This document shows positions 1-7,657 of a stretch of DNA of 64,000 nt, in pieces; the first letter of the stretch is position 1; each line of letters begins with the position of its first letter. Below the pieces are notes generated by a model, which did no database searches, was not told the origin of the DNA, and saw nothing but the letters and a program-made list of their open reading frames with translations. Source of the stretch: Paraclostridium bifermentans (GTDB lineage Bacteria; Bacillota; Clostridia; Peptostreptococcales; Peptostreptococcaceae); assembly GCF_019916025.1 (NCBI RefSeq), contig NZ_CP079737.1, positions 682,001 through 746,000 of the forward strand, given 5' to 3'. The translations under genes were made by a program, and so were the position numbers.

Positions 1-233
1 CTTTAATAGGAAATACTGTTGTAAAAATTGAGGATAGTTATTTAATGTCTTCAAAAGTATACAATGATGCTAAAGAAAAGCTTATAAAGTATTTAGAAGA
101 AAATAAAGAAATAACTTTAGGTGATTATAGAGATTTAGTTAATTCAAGTAGAAAAAACTGTATGATAATATTAGAAGATTTTGATAGAAATAAGATTACA
201 AAAAGAGTTGAAAATAAAAGAGTATTATTTTAA
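1..233 (+). CDS. selB: SelB, selenocysteine-specific elongation factor (3' end only)
   Basis: Partial gene; the reading frame is open from the left edge (first full codon at base 3) to TAA at 231-233. The visible ~76 residues match the last winged-helix domain of SelB: the pattern IT..DYRDL...SRK....LE.FD...ITKRV..KRVL is typical of the C terminus that grips the SECIS hairpin of selenoprotein mRNAs. The ATG at 45 is internal, because coding sequence continues upstream of it. SelB is the EF-Tu-like GTPase that brings Sec-tRNA(Sec) to UGA codons. The tRNA-Sec gene lies 2.5 kb downstream, so this is the sel locus; selA and selD may lie just outside the window, which cannot be seen. Identification rests on the motif only, since the GTPase domain is missing. 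Confidence 0.88.
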   Translation, partial: LIGNTVVKIEDSYLMSSKVYNDAKEKLIKYLEENKEITLGDYRDLVNSSRKNCMIILEDFDRNKITKRVENKRVLF

Positions 234-361
234 AAAAAGTAAGTAGTGGTGGCTTACTTGATATGTAGTTGTTTTCTTTGCACAAAGACCTAAAAATCTC
301 GGTCTTTAAGTGCTTCGAAAACAATTACATATCAAGCTTTGCCTGACTACTTACTTTTTTT
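232..361. repeat. Palindromic structured element A, also a bidirectional terminator
   Basis: Three nested stems. Outer arms 232-246 and 347-361 carry A and T tracts on both sides, so the hairpin can terminate convergent selB and apbE. Middle arms are 257-276 and 317-336 (20 bp, one G-U). The tip is GCAC (280-283) then AAAGACC (284-290), loop TAAAAATCTC, GGTCTTT (301-307), an unpaired AA (308-309), then GTGC (310-313). The same tip design recurs at 4423-4453, 37941-37973 and 51003-51033. Confidence 0.75.
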
Positions 362-1406
362 AATTTTGGATGGTGAAGGTTGAGTCTTTAAGATTAAATG
401 AATCTTTAAGACCTGGAGTTAGGTATATTTTTTTATCTTTTGTTATAAATATTGCTTCTGTGTTTGGTAGAGATTCTATTAATTTAAGTCCTTCTTCAGT
501 TCCAAGTGAAAAAGCTGTAGTAGATAGTGCGTCGCAATTCATTGAATTGTTTGAGACTATAGTTACACTACTAAGTTCATTTTCAACAGGATACCCAGTT
601 TTGGGGCTTAATATATGGTGATAAATTTTCCCGTTTTTTTCTATATATCTTTCATAAATTCCTGATGTAACTACTGAGTTATCTGTTGTTGATATGCTTC
701 CTATCGCATTTCCTCTAGGCTTAGTTGGATCTTGAACTCCTATATTAAACTTATTTTTACCATCCTTAGATCCAATTGTAAAAATGTTTCCCCCTAGATT
801 TACTATAGATCCTTCAATTTTTTGTTTTTTAAGATATTCAACTACTTTATCAGCAGCATAACCTTTAGCAATTCCCCCTAAGTCTAACTTTGTACCTTTG
901 TGTTTTAGCATTACGCTATTATTTTTCTCATCTAAAATTATGTTTTTATAATTTATCGTAGGTAAAACTGAATTTATTTCATCTTGGCTAGGAACTCTAG
1001 CTTTTTCATTTCCTATATTCCATAGTTGAACTAATGAACCAACTGAAACATCAAAATGCCCATCTGATAAATCTGAAAAGTGCAGAGCTGTTTTTATAAC
1101 TTTAAAAGTATCTGGAGATACTTTAGTATAAGACTTACCAGCATTTTCATTAATTTTATAAATATCACTAGATAATGTAGATGGATTCATTTTATTATCT
1201 ATGTCTTTTATTATATTTTCACAATTATTTAAAATATCATTAGCTTCTTTTTCATTAGATTTAGTGTATAGTGTAACTTCATTAACAGTACCTAGGTAAT
1301 ACATAGTTTTTGAATATGTATTAATTTTTTGCCTAAAGATTAAAAATGAAAATATAGCTAAAATTGATAAAATTGCTATATAAAGTATAAGTTTTTTATT
1401 TTTCAT
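360..1406 (-). CDS. apbE: FAD:protein FMN transferase (ApbE family)
   Basis: 348 residues, normal length for ApbE. The enzyme moves FMN from FAD onto a Thr of target flavoproteins such as the NqrC/RnfG subunits, in a Mg-dependent reaction outside the membrane. Visible are an N-terminal hydrophobic segment (residues ~5-24, a signal anchor without a lipobox Cys), the LDLGGIAKGYAADKV block, the VNLGGNI block and the C-terminal DALSTTAFSLG block with its metal-binding Asp. The gene is divergent from the NusG-II gene with about 60 bp between them. That pairing is common in clostridia and suggests a shared redox role, possibly Rnf maturation (inference). Start ATG 1404-1406. Confidence 0.93.
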   Translation of the reverse strand: MKNKKLILYIAILSILAIFSFLIFRQKINTYSKTMYYLGTVNEVTLYTKSNEKEANDILNNCENIIKDIDNKMNPSTLSSDIYKINENAGKSYTKVSPDTFKVIKTALHFSDLSDGHFDVSVGSLVQLWNIGNEKARVPSQDEINSVLPTINYKNIILDEKNNSVMLKHKGTKLDLGGIAKGYAADKVVEYLKKQKIEGSIVNLGGNIFTIGSKDGKNKFNIGVQDPTKPRGNAIGSISTTDNSVVTSGIYERYIEKNGKIYHHILSPKTGYPVENELSSVTIVSNNSMNCDALSTTAFSLGTEEGLKLIESLPNTEAIFITKDKKIYLTPGLKDSFNLKDSTFTIQN

Positions 1407-1467
1407 GCTGTTTCCCCTTTATATTTATGATATATTTAATTATATTATAAATGCTTGGAGGATAAAA

Positions 1468-1833
1468 ATGAAGAAAAACGATTTTTTTCTTATTTTATCA
1501 GTTTTAATCATAATAGGAATTTGGATAAGTTTTAGTTTTTTCAAAAACCAAGATAAAAGTGAAAAAATAGTTATATATTTAGATAATAAAGTATATAAAG
1601 AAATTCCTATTGATGCAACTGAAGACATAACTATAAAAACAGATTCTGGATTTAACAAGATTAAAATTCATGATAAAGGTGTTGAAGTCGTAGATGCATC
1701 GTGCCCAGACAAAGTATGTGTGAAAACTGGATTTATAGATAAGTCTAATAAAAATATAGTATGTATACCTAATAAGGTAAGTATAAAAATAATCAGTAAT
1801 GAAAAAAATGATATAGACACAATAGCAAATTAA
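1468..1833 (+). CDS. NusG domain II-containing membrane-anchored protein
   Basis: 121 residues from the ATG at 1468, chosen because GGAGG sits 8-9 bases upstream; an upstream ATG at 1405 lies in the spacer and has no ribosome site. One N-terminal transmembrane helix (~residues 5-24) is followed by a small beta-rich domain with the pattern CPDKVC..TGFI....IVCIPNKV, typical of the NusG_II family (Pfam NusG_II). These proteins often sit beside apbE or isoprenoid/Rnf genes. The exact function is unknown; the two conserved cysteines in CPDKVC suggest redox or cofactor involvement (inference). It precedes ung by 14 bp and probably shares its transcript. Confidence 0.85.
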   Translation: MKKNDFFLILSVLIIIGIWISFSFFKNQDKSEKIVIYLDNKVYKEIPIDATEDITIKTDSGFNKIKIHDKGVEVVDASCPDKVCVKTGFIDKSNKNIVCIPNKVSIKIISNEKNDIDTIAN

Positions 1834-1847
1834 AAGTAGGTGAAGAA

Positions 1848-2522
1848 ATGGTTAACATAGGAAACGATTGGGATGAAATATTAAAAGGTGAATTTGAAAA
1901 ACCATATTATTTGAAATTAAGAGAGTTTTTAAAAGAGGAATATAAAAATAATATTATATATCCTGATATGCATGACATATTTAATGCATTGAAATATACA
2001 TCATACAAAGATACTAAAGTACTAATCTTGGGTCAAGATCCTTATCATGGAGAAAATCAAGCTCATGGGCTTGCATTTTCGGTAAAGCCTGGGGTAAAAA
2101 CACCTCCGTCTTTATTAAATATGTACAAGGAATTAAATTCAGAATTTGAATGCTTTATACCTAATAATGGATTTTTAGTTCCTTGGACAAAACAAGGTAT
2201 ATTACTATTAAATACAGCTCTTACAGTTAGAGCTCATGAAGCAAACTCTCATAAAGGAAAAGGATGGGAGACTTTTACAGATCATATAATAGAGACATTA
2301 AACTTAAGAGAAGATCCTGTAATATTTGTCCTATGGGGAAATAATGCTAGAAGCAAGAAAAAGTTAATAGACGCAAATAAACATTACATAATAGAATCTG
2401 CACATCCAAGTCCACTATCAGCTAGTAGAGGATTTTTTGGATCTAAACCATTTTCTCAGGTTAATGATATCTTAATTAAATTAGGAAAAGAGCCTATAGA
2501 CTGGCAAATTCCAAATATATAA
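1848..2522 (+). CDS. ung: Uracil-DNA glycosylase, family 1
   Basis: 224 residues, full length. It removes uracil from DNA to start base-excision repair. Family 1 signatures are clear: GQDPYHG with the catalytic Asp at residue ~64, the [10 protein letters not shown] block, VFVLWGNNA, and the minor-groove loop [14 protein letters not shown] near residue 187. The start has an AGGTGA-like ribosome site 5-6 bases upstream of ATG 1848. It follows the NusG-II gene closely and ends at a strong hairpin terminator. Confidence 0.97.
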   Translation: MVNIGNDWDEILKGEFEKPYYLKLREFLKEEYKNNIIYPDMHDIFNALKYTSYKDTKVLILGQDPYHGENQAHGLAFSVKPGVKTPPSLLNMYKELNSEFECFIPNNGFLVPWTKQGILLLNTALTVRAHEANSHKGKGWETFTDHIIETLNLREDPVIFVLWGNNARSKKKLIDANKHYIIESAHPSPLSASRGFFGSKPFSQVNDILIKLGKEPIDWQIPNI

Positions 2523-2536
2523 AATATATAATAAAA

Positions 2537-2575
2537 ATAAAATCCTTTTAATATGTGAAAGGATTTTATTTTTTA
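2537..2575 (+). terminator. Rho-independent terminator after ung
   Basis: Perfect 12-bp stem (2537-2548 with 2558-2569) followed by a T run. Confidence 0.9.
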
Positions 2576-2659
2576 AGGTTAAAAAAATTAAAATTCACAA
2601 AAATTAAAGTTAAATTATATAGAAAATTGTAAAAATATGAAAATGTTTGCTAAAAACAG

Positions 2660-2688
2660 TTGCATCAAAAAAATATATATGGTAATAT
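2660..2688 (+). promoter_or_regulatory. Sigma-A type promoter for tRNA-Sec
   Basis: TTGCAT (2660-2665) and TAATAT (2683-2688) are separated by 17 bp. This places the transcript start near 2695, about 23 bases before the mature tRNA 5' end. Confidence 0.7.
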
Positions 2689-2717
2689 AAGTTTGTAAGT
2701 GAGAGGACATCCCATAT

Positions 2718-2814
2718 GGGGGTGGATGGGTGCTGGTGTGCCCTCTAGTCTTCAAAACTAGTATGAGGGGTTAAGAGCTTCTTGGGTGGGTTCGATTCCC
2801 ACGCACTCCCGCCA
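2718..2814 (+). tRNA. selC: tRNA-Sec, anticodon TCA
   Basis: 97 nt. The acceptor strand GGGGGTG pairs with CACTCCC before discriminator G and an encoded CCA (2812-2814); position 8 is a G-G mismatch. The D arm is a 6-bp stem with TGGT loop (2728-2743), as expected for tRNA-Sec. The anticodon arm is CTAGT / loop CTTCAAA / ACTAG (2745-2761) with TCA at 2752-2754. There is a long variable arm, then a T arm GTGGG-TTCGATT-CCCAC. The long acceptor, 6-bp D stem and UCA anticodon together identify tRNA-Sec rather than a suppressor tRNA-Ser. With selB at the left edge, this shows the organism decodes UGA as selenocysteine. Confidence 0.95.
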
Positions 2815-2822
2815 ATTAAATG

Positions 2823-2855
2823 AAAAGAACTTCTGTATAGAAGTTCTTTTTTTGC
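2823..2855 (+). terminator. Terminator after tRNA-Sec
   Basis: AAAGAACTTCT, loop GTAT, AGAAGTTCTTT, then a T run. Confidence 0.9.
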
Positions 2856-2865
2856 TTTTAATAAC

Positions 2866-3585
2866 TTAATTATCTGCAAGGTTTTCTTTTTGACTCATTG
2901 TAAATTGTTTAAGGTCATTATCCCATATATATAATTCTTTTGAAACGTCTTTAGAAAAGGAATTATCATTTGATGAGATTGTTGAGACATATAGTATTTG
3001 GGGAGGGTAGTCGTCTAGAAAGTCCATACTTCCAGATACTTTGATTTTATCATTGCTTTTTAAATCTATTTTTTCGAAATATAGATCTTTTTTTAGTTTA
3101 GATGAATACTTAAGTCCTTCTTGATAAAATATCTCTATAAATTTTTTATCATTTGAGTATGTAGTTTCATCTTCACAATTTTGCTCAACTACTAAAAAAT
3201 CTTTATAAAAATAAAATTCATTTATATCGTCTAAATTATCTACAATTGAATCAAATGAGTAAGTATTATCTTTATTTTTTACATAAAATGATATAAAAGA
3301 TTTATTTTGAGGCAATCTTATAGAGAATGCTATATAGTTATTTGGACCATTTTCTAAATTTTTATGAATATCGAGTTGCATATAATCTATATATCTTATA
3401 AAATCTTCTTTATTAGTATCTTTTAAAATCTGAACAATCAAATTATAATTATCGTTATTAGATAGGGATTCTATAATATCTGAATGGATATTATTTTTAG
3501 AAGAACTTACGTCGAGTATTAAAAGCAGTGAAACTAATACATTTATTATAAGTATATAAAATAGAAAGTTAATTAATTTTTTCAA
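2866..3585 (-). CDS. Unrecognised membrane-anchored or secreted protein
   Basis: 239 residues starting at a TTG (3583-3585) preceded by AGGGGTG. One hydrophobic N-terminal helix (residues ~5-25) and no lipobox, then a hydrophilic domain of about 210 residues rich in Asp, Asn, Lys and Ser, with predicted alternation of short helices and strands. I do not recognise the family. It stands alone between the tRNA-Sec terminator and tcdA, which is read the other way. Most likely an extracytoplasmic domain anchored by an uncleaved signal; function unknown. Confidence 0.7.
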   Translation of the reverse strand: MKKLINFLFYILIINVLVSLLLILDVSSSKNNIHSDIIESLSNNDNYNLIVQILKDTNKEDFIRYIDYMQLDIHKNLENGPNNYIAFSIRLPQNKSFISFYVKNKDNTYSFDSIVDNLDDINEFYFYKDFLVVEQNCEDETTYSNDKKFIEIFYQEGLKYSSKLKKDLYFEKIDLKSNDKIKVSGSMDFLDDYPPQILYVSTISSNDNSFSKDVSKELYIWDNDLKQFTMSQKENLADN

Positions 3586-3665
3586 AGCATCACCCCTATT
3601 TGTATAATCGATATTAAATTATATTCTTGCACATGAAAAAAATTACACAAGGAGATATTTAAAGC

Positions 3666-4370
3666 ATGAACAAAAATTTTAAAACTAGAACAGGTCTTAT
3701 AATCGGAAATGAAGGAATTGAAAAATTACAAAATTCAAATGTAATTGTATTTGGAGTTGGAGGAGTAGGAAGTTTTGCTGCAGAGGCTATAGCTAGAGCC
3801 GGTGTAGGCAAGATGACTATTGTAGACTTTGATGATGTAGACATAACTAATATAAATAGACAAATACCAGCACTTCACTCAACTGTAGGAAAATATAAGG
3901 TTGATGTTATGAAAGATAGAATTTTAGATATAAACCCAAATATAGATATAAAAGCAATAAGAGCAAAATATACAGCTGAAAATAGTGAAGAAATATTATG
4001 CGAAGAATATGATTATGTTATAGATGCTATAGACATGGTTACTTCTAAAATTCATTTGATAGAAACTTGTGTTAAAAAGAATTTTAATATAATAAGTTCT
4101 ATGGGTATGGGAAATAAGTTAGATCCTACAAAAATAGTAGTTACGGATATATATAAAACTCAAATGTGCCCCCTTGCTAAAGTTATGAGAAAAGAATTAA
4201 GAGATAGAAAGATAAAAAAATTAAAGGTTGTTTATTCAACAGAACAACCTGTAGAGTTAAAAGAAAAAATTATGAATGGAAAGAAAATAACTCCAGGAAG
4301 TATATCGTTTGTACCTTCAGTAGGGGGACTTACGATAGCGTCTGTAGTAGTAAATGATTTAATAAAGTAA
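3666..4370 (+). CDS. tcdA: tRNA threonylcarbamoyladenosine dehydratase (TcdA/CsdL, E1-like)
   Basis: 234 residues. It belongs to the ThiF/MoeB E1-like superfamily: the ATP-binding GVGGVGSFAAEAIARAG (residues ~30-46), the acidic VDFDDVD block, NINRQ and the DAIDMVTSK block. The length and C-terminal layout fit TcdA, which uses ATP to cyclise t6A37 of tRNAs to ct6A. No rhodanese or ubiquitin-like partner is next to it. The alternative, a generic ThiF/HesA protein, is less likely given the close family match. RBS AAGGAGA lies upstream of ATG 3666. Confidence 0.9.
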   Translation: MNKNFKTRTGLIIGNEGIEKLQNSNVIVFGVGGVGSFAAEAIARAGVGKMTIVDFDDVDITNINRQIPALHSTVGKYKVDVMKDRILDINPNIDIKAIRAKYTAENSEEILCEEYDYVIDAIDMVTSKIHLIETCVKKNFNIISSMGMGNKLDPTKIVVTDIYKTQMCPLAKVMRKELRDRKIKKLKVVYSTEQPVELKEKIMNGKKITPGSISFVPSVGGLTIASVVVNDLIK

Positions 4371-4374
4371 ACTA

Positions 4375-4500
4375 AAAAAGTGATTGTAGCTAAGTGCAAA
4401 GTGTCAAAAATTAATTCACCTTCATACAGGCTTTAAAATCTCGCCTGTAAATGGCGGTTGAATTAATCATTGACACTTTGATAAGGCTCAATCACTTTTT
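4375..4500. repeat. Palindromic structured element D, bidirectional terminator
   Basis: Outer arms 4375-4390 and 4486-4500 with A and T tracts; middle arms 4397-4420 and 4456-4480; tip CAT (4423-4425), ACAGGC, loop TTTAAAATCTC, GCCTGT, unpaired AA (4449-4450), ATG. It has the same plan as element A, and the loop part AAAATCTC is identical in the two. It lies between the convergent tcdA and metallo-beta-lactamase genes. Confidence 0.72.
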
Positions 4501-4512
4501 GTATTTACTTTA

Positions 4513-5337
4513 CTATTTAGGTGGTGATGAGGTGGTTATGGTATTTCCGTCACTGTAAAAGGATAGGTGGCCTTGTTTATCAGTTCTGTATACTTTTGTG
4601 TTTGTTTTTGATAAATTAAGTAAAGTTTCTTTATGTGGATGTCCGTATTCATTATCATACCCACAAGATATAACTGCGACATCAGGAGTTATAGTGTTTA
4701 TAAAATTTTCACCTGAAGAATTTTTACTACCATGATGAGCAACTTTTAAAAAATTTATATTACTTAAGTTAAAACTATTTAATATTTCTTGTTCATTTTC
4801 TAATGTGCAGTCACCTGTAAATAAAAATGATTTTTTACCATAGTCTAATTTGAAGACGATAGAGTTTGAATTATTATCTAAATGGGTATAAGAAGGATTT
4901 AAGACGGTTAATTTTATGTTATTGTCTAAACTTATGACATTTCCCTTTTCGAGGAATTGAGGATGAATATTTTTCATACTACAAGATTGAATTAGATTGT
5001 AATATGAATCGCTATTTACTTCTTTATTTGGAAGATAAACTTTGGAAATTTCAAATTTATCAATAACAGCATCTAAACTTCCTATATGGTCAGTATCTGG
5101 ATGAGTAGCTATAACTAAATCTATATTTTTAACTTTTTTAGATTTTAAAAACTTTTTTATAATAAGAGAGCTATCTTCATCTCCTCCATCAACTAATATG
5201 TTAGTTTTATTTGGAGTTTGAATTAAGATACTGTCACCTTGACCTACATCTATTATATGTACTGATAGGAGCGTTTTTTTGCCACAACCAACCAAAAGTG
5301 TTATTATAATAAATGTTAAACATATGATTTTTTTCAT
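4513..5337 (-). CDS. ComE-type metallo-beta-lactamase-fold lipoprotein
   Basis: 274 residues from the ATG at 5335-5337; TTGGAG just upstream is the ribosome site, so a TTG four codons earlier is not the start. Signal peptide with lipobox LLVGC (Cys ~18). The mature part is an MBL hydrolase of the ComEC/Rec2 C-terminal type: VGQGDS, the metal motif HPDTDH (residues ~79-84), FTGDC, VAHHGSKNS and ISCGYDNEYGHPH. Such domains are normally fused to ComEC; here the nearby comEC-like gene at 7658 lacks one. It may be a nuclease or phosphodiesterase acting outside the membrane, perhaps in DNA uptake or turnover (inference). Confidence 0.88.
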   Translation of the reverse strand: MKKIICLTFIIITLLVGCGKKTLLSVHIIDVGQGDSILIQTPNKTNILVDGGDEDSSLIIKKFLKSKKVKNIDLVIATHPDTDHIGSLDAVIDKFEISKVYLPNKEVNSDSYYNLIQSCSMKNIHPQFLEKGNVISLDNNIKLTVLNPSYTHLDNNSNSIVFKLDYGKKSFLFTGDCTLENEQEILNSFNLSNINFLKVAHHGSKNSSGENFINTITPDVAVISCGYDNEYGHPHKETLLNLSKTNTKVYRTDKQGHLSFYSDGNTITTSSPPK

Positions 5338-5499
5338 TAAATACTCCAATCATTACCTGTTTATATTGAATAAATAAAGATAATATTAATAAATAAAAAC
5401 ATTATTTATTAGTTTAGACTTTAAACTTAAAATTAATTCAAATAAGCGGTAAAGTTGGGTATATAAATTAATATATAAGCATCAAAAGGAGAGTTATTT

Positions 5500-6405
5500 A
5501 TGATTTTTAAAGAAATTGATATAAATGCATATGAGGAATTAAAACCTTTTTTCCATCATGTTGATTACGAAGCATGTGAATATTGTTTTACTACTTTATA
5601 TATGTGGAGACATGTTTATAAAACTAGTTATTATGTAAATGATGATTTTGCATTAATTGTTGGAGAATATGAAGGAGATAGATTTTCAGTACTTCCATTA
5701 GCAAAAAAAGATAAAATACATGAAGCTTTAGAGTTTATGGTTGATTACTTTAAACATGAAGATCATCAAATTTATTTAAGAGCTGTTACAAAAGAAGTTG
5801 TTGAATTACTTCAAAAAGATTATCCAGGGAAGTTTAAATATATAGAAGAGAGAGATTACTTTGACTATGTATATGATGCTGAGGCTCTAAGAACATTAAA
5901 GGGAAGAAAGAATCAAAAGAAAAGAAATCATCTAAATTATTTCTTAAAAGAATATGAAGGAAGATTTGAATATAAGAAATTAGGAAAAAAAGAGTTTGGG
6001 GATTGTATAGAACTTTTAAGAGCTTGGGCTAGTAACAAAGCTGAACAAGGCGATGTAGATGATGGAATAGACGATGAATTTATAGGAATTAAAAAAATAT
6101 TTGATAATTACGATGTATTAGAAGAAGAAGTTAAAGTAGCTGGAGTATATATAGATAATAAGTTAGAAGCATTTACTATAGGTGAATATATAAATGAGGA
6201 TATGGCACTTATTCATATTGAAAAAGCTAATCCAGAAATCAGAGGGTTATACCAATATATAAATCAACAATTTTTAGTACATGAATTTGAAAATGTAGAG
6301 TTTGTAAATAGAGAAGAAGACCTAGGGATTGAAGGGCTTAGAAAAGCTAAGCTTTCATATCATCCATGCAAATTTGTAGAAAAGTATACGGTTATGGAGG
6401 CATAA
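5500..6405 (+). CDS. DUF2156 / lysyltransferase-like acyltransferase fold protein
   Basis: 301 residues, RBS AAGGAGAG 8 bases upstream. The sequence fits the DUF2156 (LPG_synthase_C-like) family: two tandem GNAT-like folds as in the catalytic part of MprF and in FemX-type aminoacyl transferases, with the basic stretch GRKNQKKRNHLNYFLKEY near residue 135. There are no membrane segments. Real substrates of stand-alone clostridial members are unknown to me. The gene is 1 bp upstream of an Eis-like acetyltransferase, so the two are surely one operon and may modify the same class of amino-containing molecule (inference). Confidence 0.8.
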   Translation: MIFKEIDINAYEELKPFFHHVDYEACEYCFTTLYMWRHVYKTSYYVNDDFALIVGEYEGDRFSVLPLAKKDKIHEALEFMVDYFKHEDHQIYLRAVTKEVVELLQKDYPGKFKYIEERDYFDYVYDAEALRTLKGRKNQKKRNHLNYFLKEYEGRFEYKKLGKKEFGDCIELLRAWASNKAEQGDVDDGIDDEFIGIKKIFDNYDVLEEEVKVAGVYIDNKLEAFTIGEYINEDMALIHIEKANPEIRGLYQYINQQFLVHEFENVEFVNREEDLGIEGLRKAKLSYHPCKFVEKYTVMEA

Positions 6406-6406
6406 A

Positions 6407-7573
6407 ATGGATATAAGATATGCTAAGGGTGAAGATTTAGAGGACTTAAAAGATATTTGGAATTATTGCTTTGGAGATGAAGAATCATTTGTTGACTACT
6501 ATTTTAACAATAAGTATAAGCCGGAAAATACTGTAATTGTTAAAGAAGACAACGAACTTAAATCTTCTCTTCAATTAAATCAATATAAAATAAAGTTAAA
6601 TGAAAAAGTTTACGATACGTCATATGTAGTAGGCGTTTCTACGTTTCCAAATGCAAGAGGCAAAGGATACATGAAGGATATGATGGACTTTTCATTAAAT
6701 GAACTTTATAAAAAAGGACAAGTAGTTTCGCTACTTATGCCTATAGACTATAGATTATATAAAAAGTATGGATATGAGCATTGTTATGATCAATTAGAAT
6801 ATAAACTTGACATAGATGGTTTAAAACAATTTAAAATAAATGGAGATTTTGAAAAAATAAATGAAAGTCATATAGATTATATGATTGATATTTATAACGA
6901 GTTTGTATCTAAATGTAATGGATATGTTGTTAGAGATAAATTTTATTATGAAAATTTATTTAAAGAAATAAAATGTGAAAATGGTCATATTTACATACAT
7001 AAAGATAATGACTATGATGGATATATAATATATTTTCTTATGGGAGATACTATGTTTGTAAGAGAGATGTGTTATAAGAATATAAATTCTTTGAAGTCTA
7101 TGTTAAAGTTTATTTTCAACCACAATACTCAATGCAAAAATATAAAAGTAATGTCTCCTATTACAGATAGTATAAGATTTATATTATCAAACTTAAAGGA
7201 TAATGAGATAAGTTTAAAACCGTTTATGATGGGAAGAGTTATAAATGTTGAGGACTTTTTAAATGAAATTTATATAGAACATAAGGATTTAGATAGTGTA
7301 TATATAAAAATTGATGATAATCAAATAAAAGAAAATGATAATGTTTTTGAAGTTAAGATTTTAAATAATAGAATAGTAGCTAAAAAAAGCAATAGTGAAG
7401 CTGACTTTAAATTGAGTATAAATAATTTCAGTCAAATGGCTTTTGAGTATACTGATATAAATCAAATTTTATTTGTAGAAAATATTGAGGTAACAGATAA
7501 AAATAAAAAAGCAATAGACTTACTAAATTCTATATTTGATAAAAAAGAAAATTATATAAATGAATATGTATAA
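6407..7573 (+). CDS. Eis-like GNAT N-acetyltransferase with sterol-carrier-like tail
   Basis: 388 residues. The N-terminal GNAT domain has VVGVSTFPNARGKGYMKDMM (acetyl-CoA loop, residues ~73-92) and the YKKYGYEHCYDQLEY block. A second degenerate GNAT part and a C-terminal SCP2-like domain follow, the three-domain plan of Eis. Family members acetylate aminoglycosides or protein lysines; the substrate here is not known. It starts one base after the stop of the DUF2156 gene. A terminator follows at once. Confidence 0.87.
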   Translation: MDIRYAKGEDLEDLKDIWNYCFGDEESFVDYYFNNKYKPENTVIVKEDNELKSSLQLNQYKIKLNEKVYDTSYVVGVSTFPNARGKGYMKDMMDFSLNELYKKGQVVSLLMPIDYRLYKKYGYEHCYDQLEYKLDIDGLKQFKINGDFEKINESHIDYMIDIYNEFVSKCNGYVVRDKFYYENLFKEIKCENGHIYIHKDNDYDGYIIYFLMGDTMFVREMCYKNINSLKSMLKFIFNHNTQCKNIKVMSPITDSIRFILSNLKDNEISLKPFMMGRVINVEDFLNEIYIEHKDLDSVYIKIDDNQIKENDNVFEVKILNNRIVAKKSNSEADFKLSINNFSQMAFEYTDINQILFVENIEVTDKNKKAIDLLNSIFDKKENYINEYV

Positions 7574-7601
7574 GGAAAAAGTGTTTACTTTTTCCTTTTT
7601 T
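7572..7601 (+). terminator. Terminator after the Eis-like gene
   Basis: AAGGAAAAAGT, loop GTTT, ACTTTTTCCTT then T residues. Confidence 0.88.
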
Positions 7602-7657
7602 GATTTAAAAAATCTTATATGTACATAATTTAGAAAAGTATGTCTAGGAGATTTTTT

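Noticed and set aside
370-621. A plus-strand protein overlapping apbE
   Set aside because: It is the antisense of well-conserved ApbE sequence and has no ribosome site.
2718-2814. A tRNA-Ser suppressor instead of tRNA-Sec
   Set aside because: The TCA anticodon comes with a 6-bp D stem and extended acceptor/T stack, and selB lies next door.
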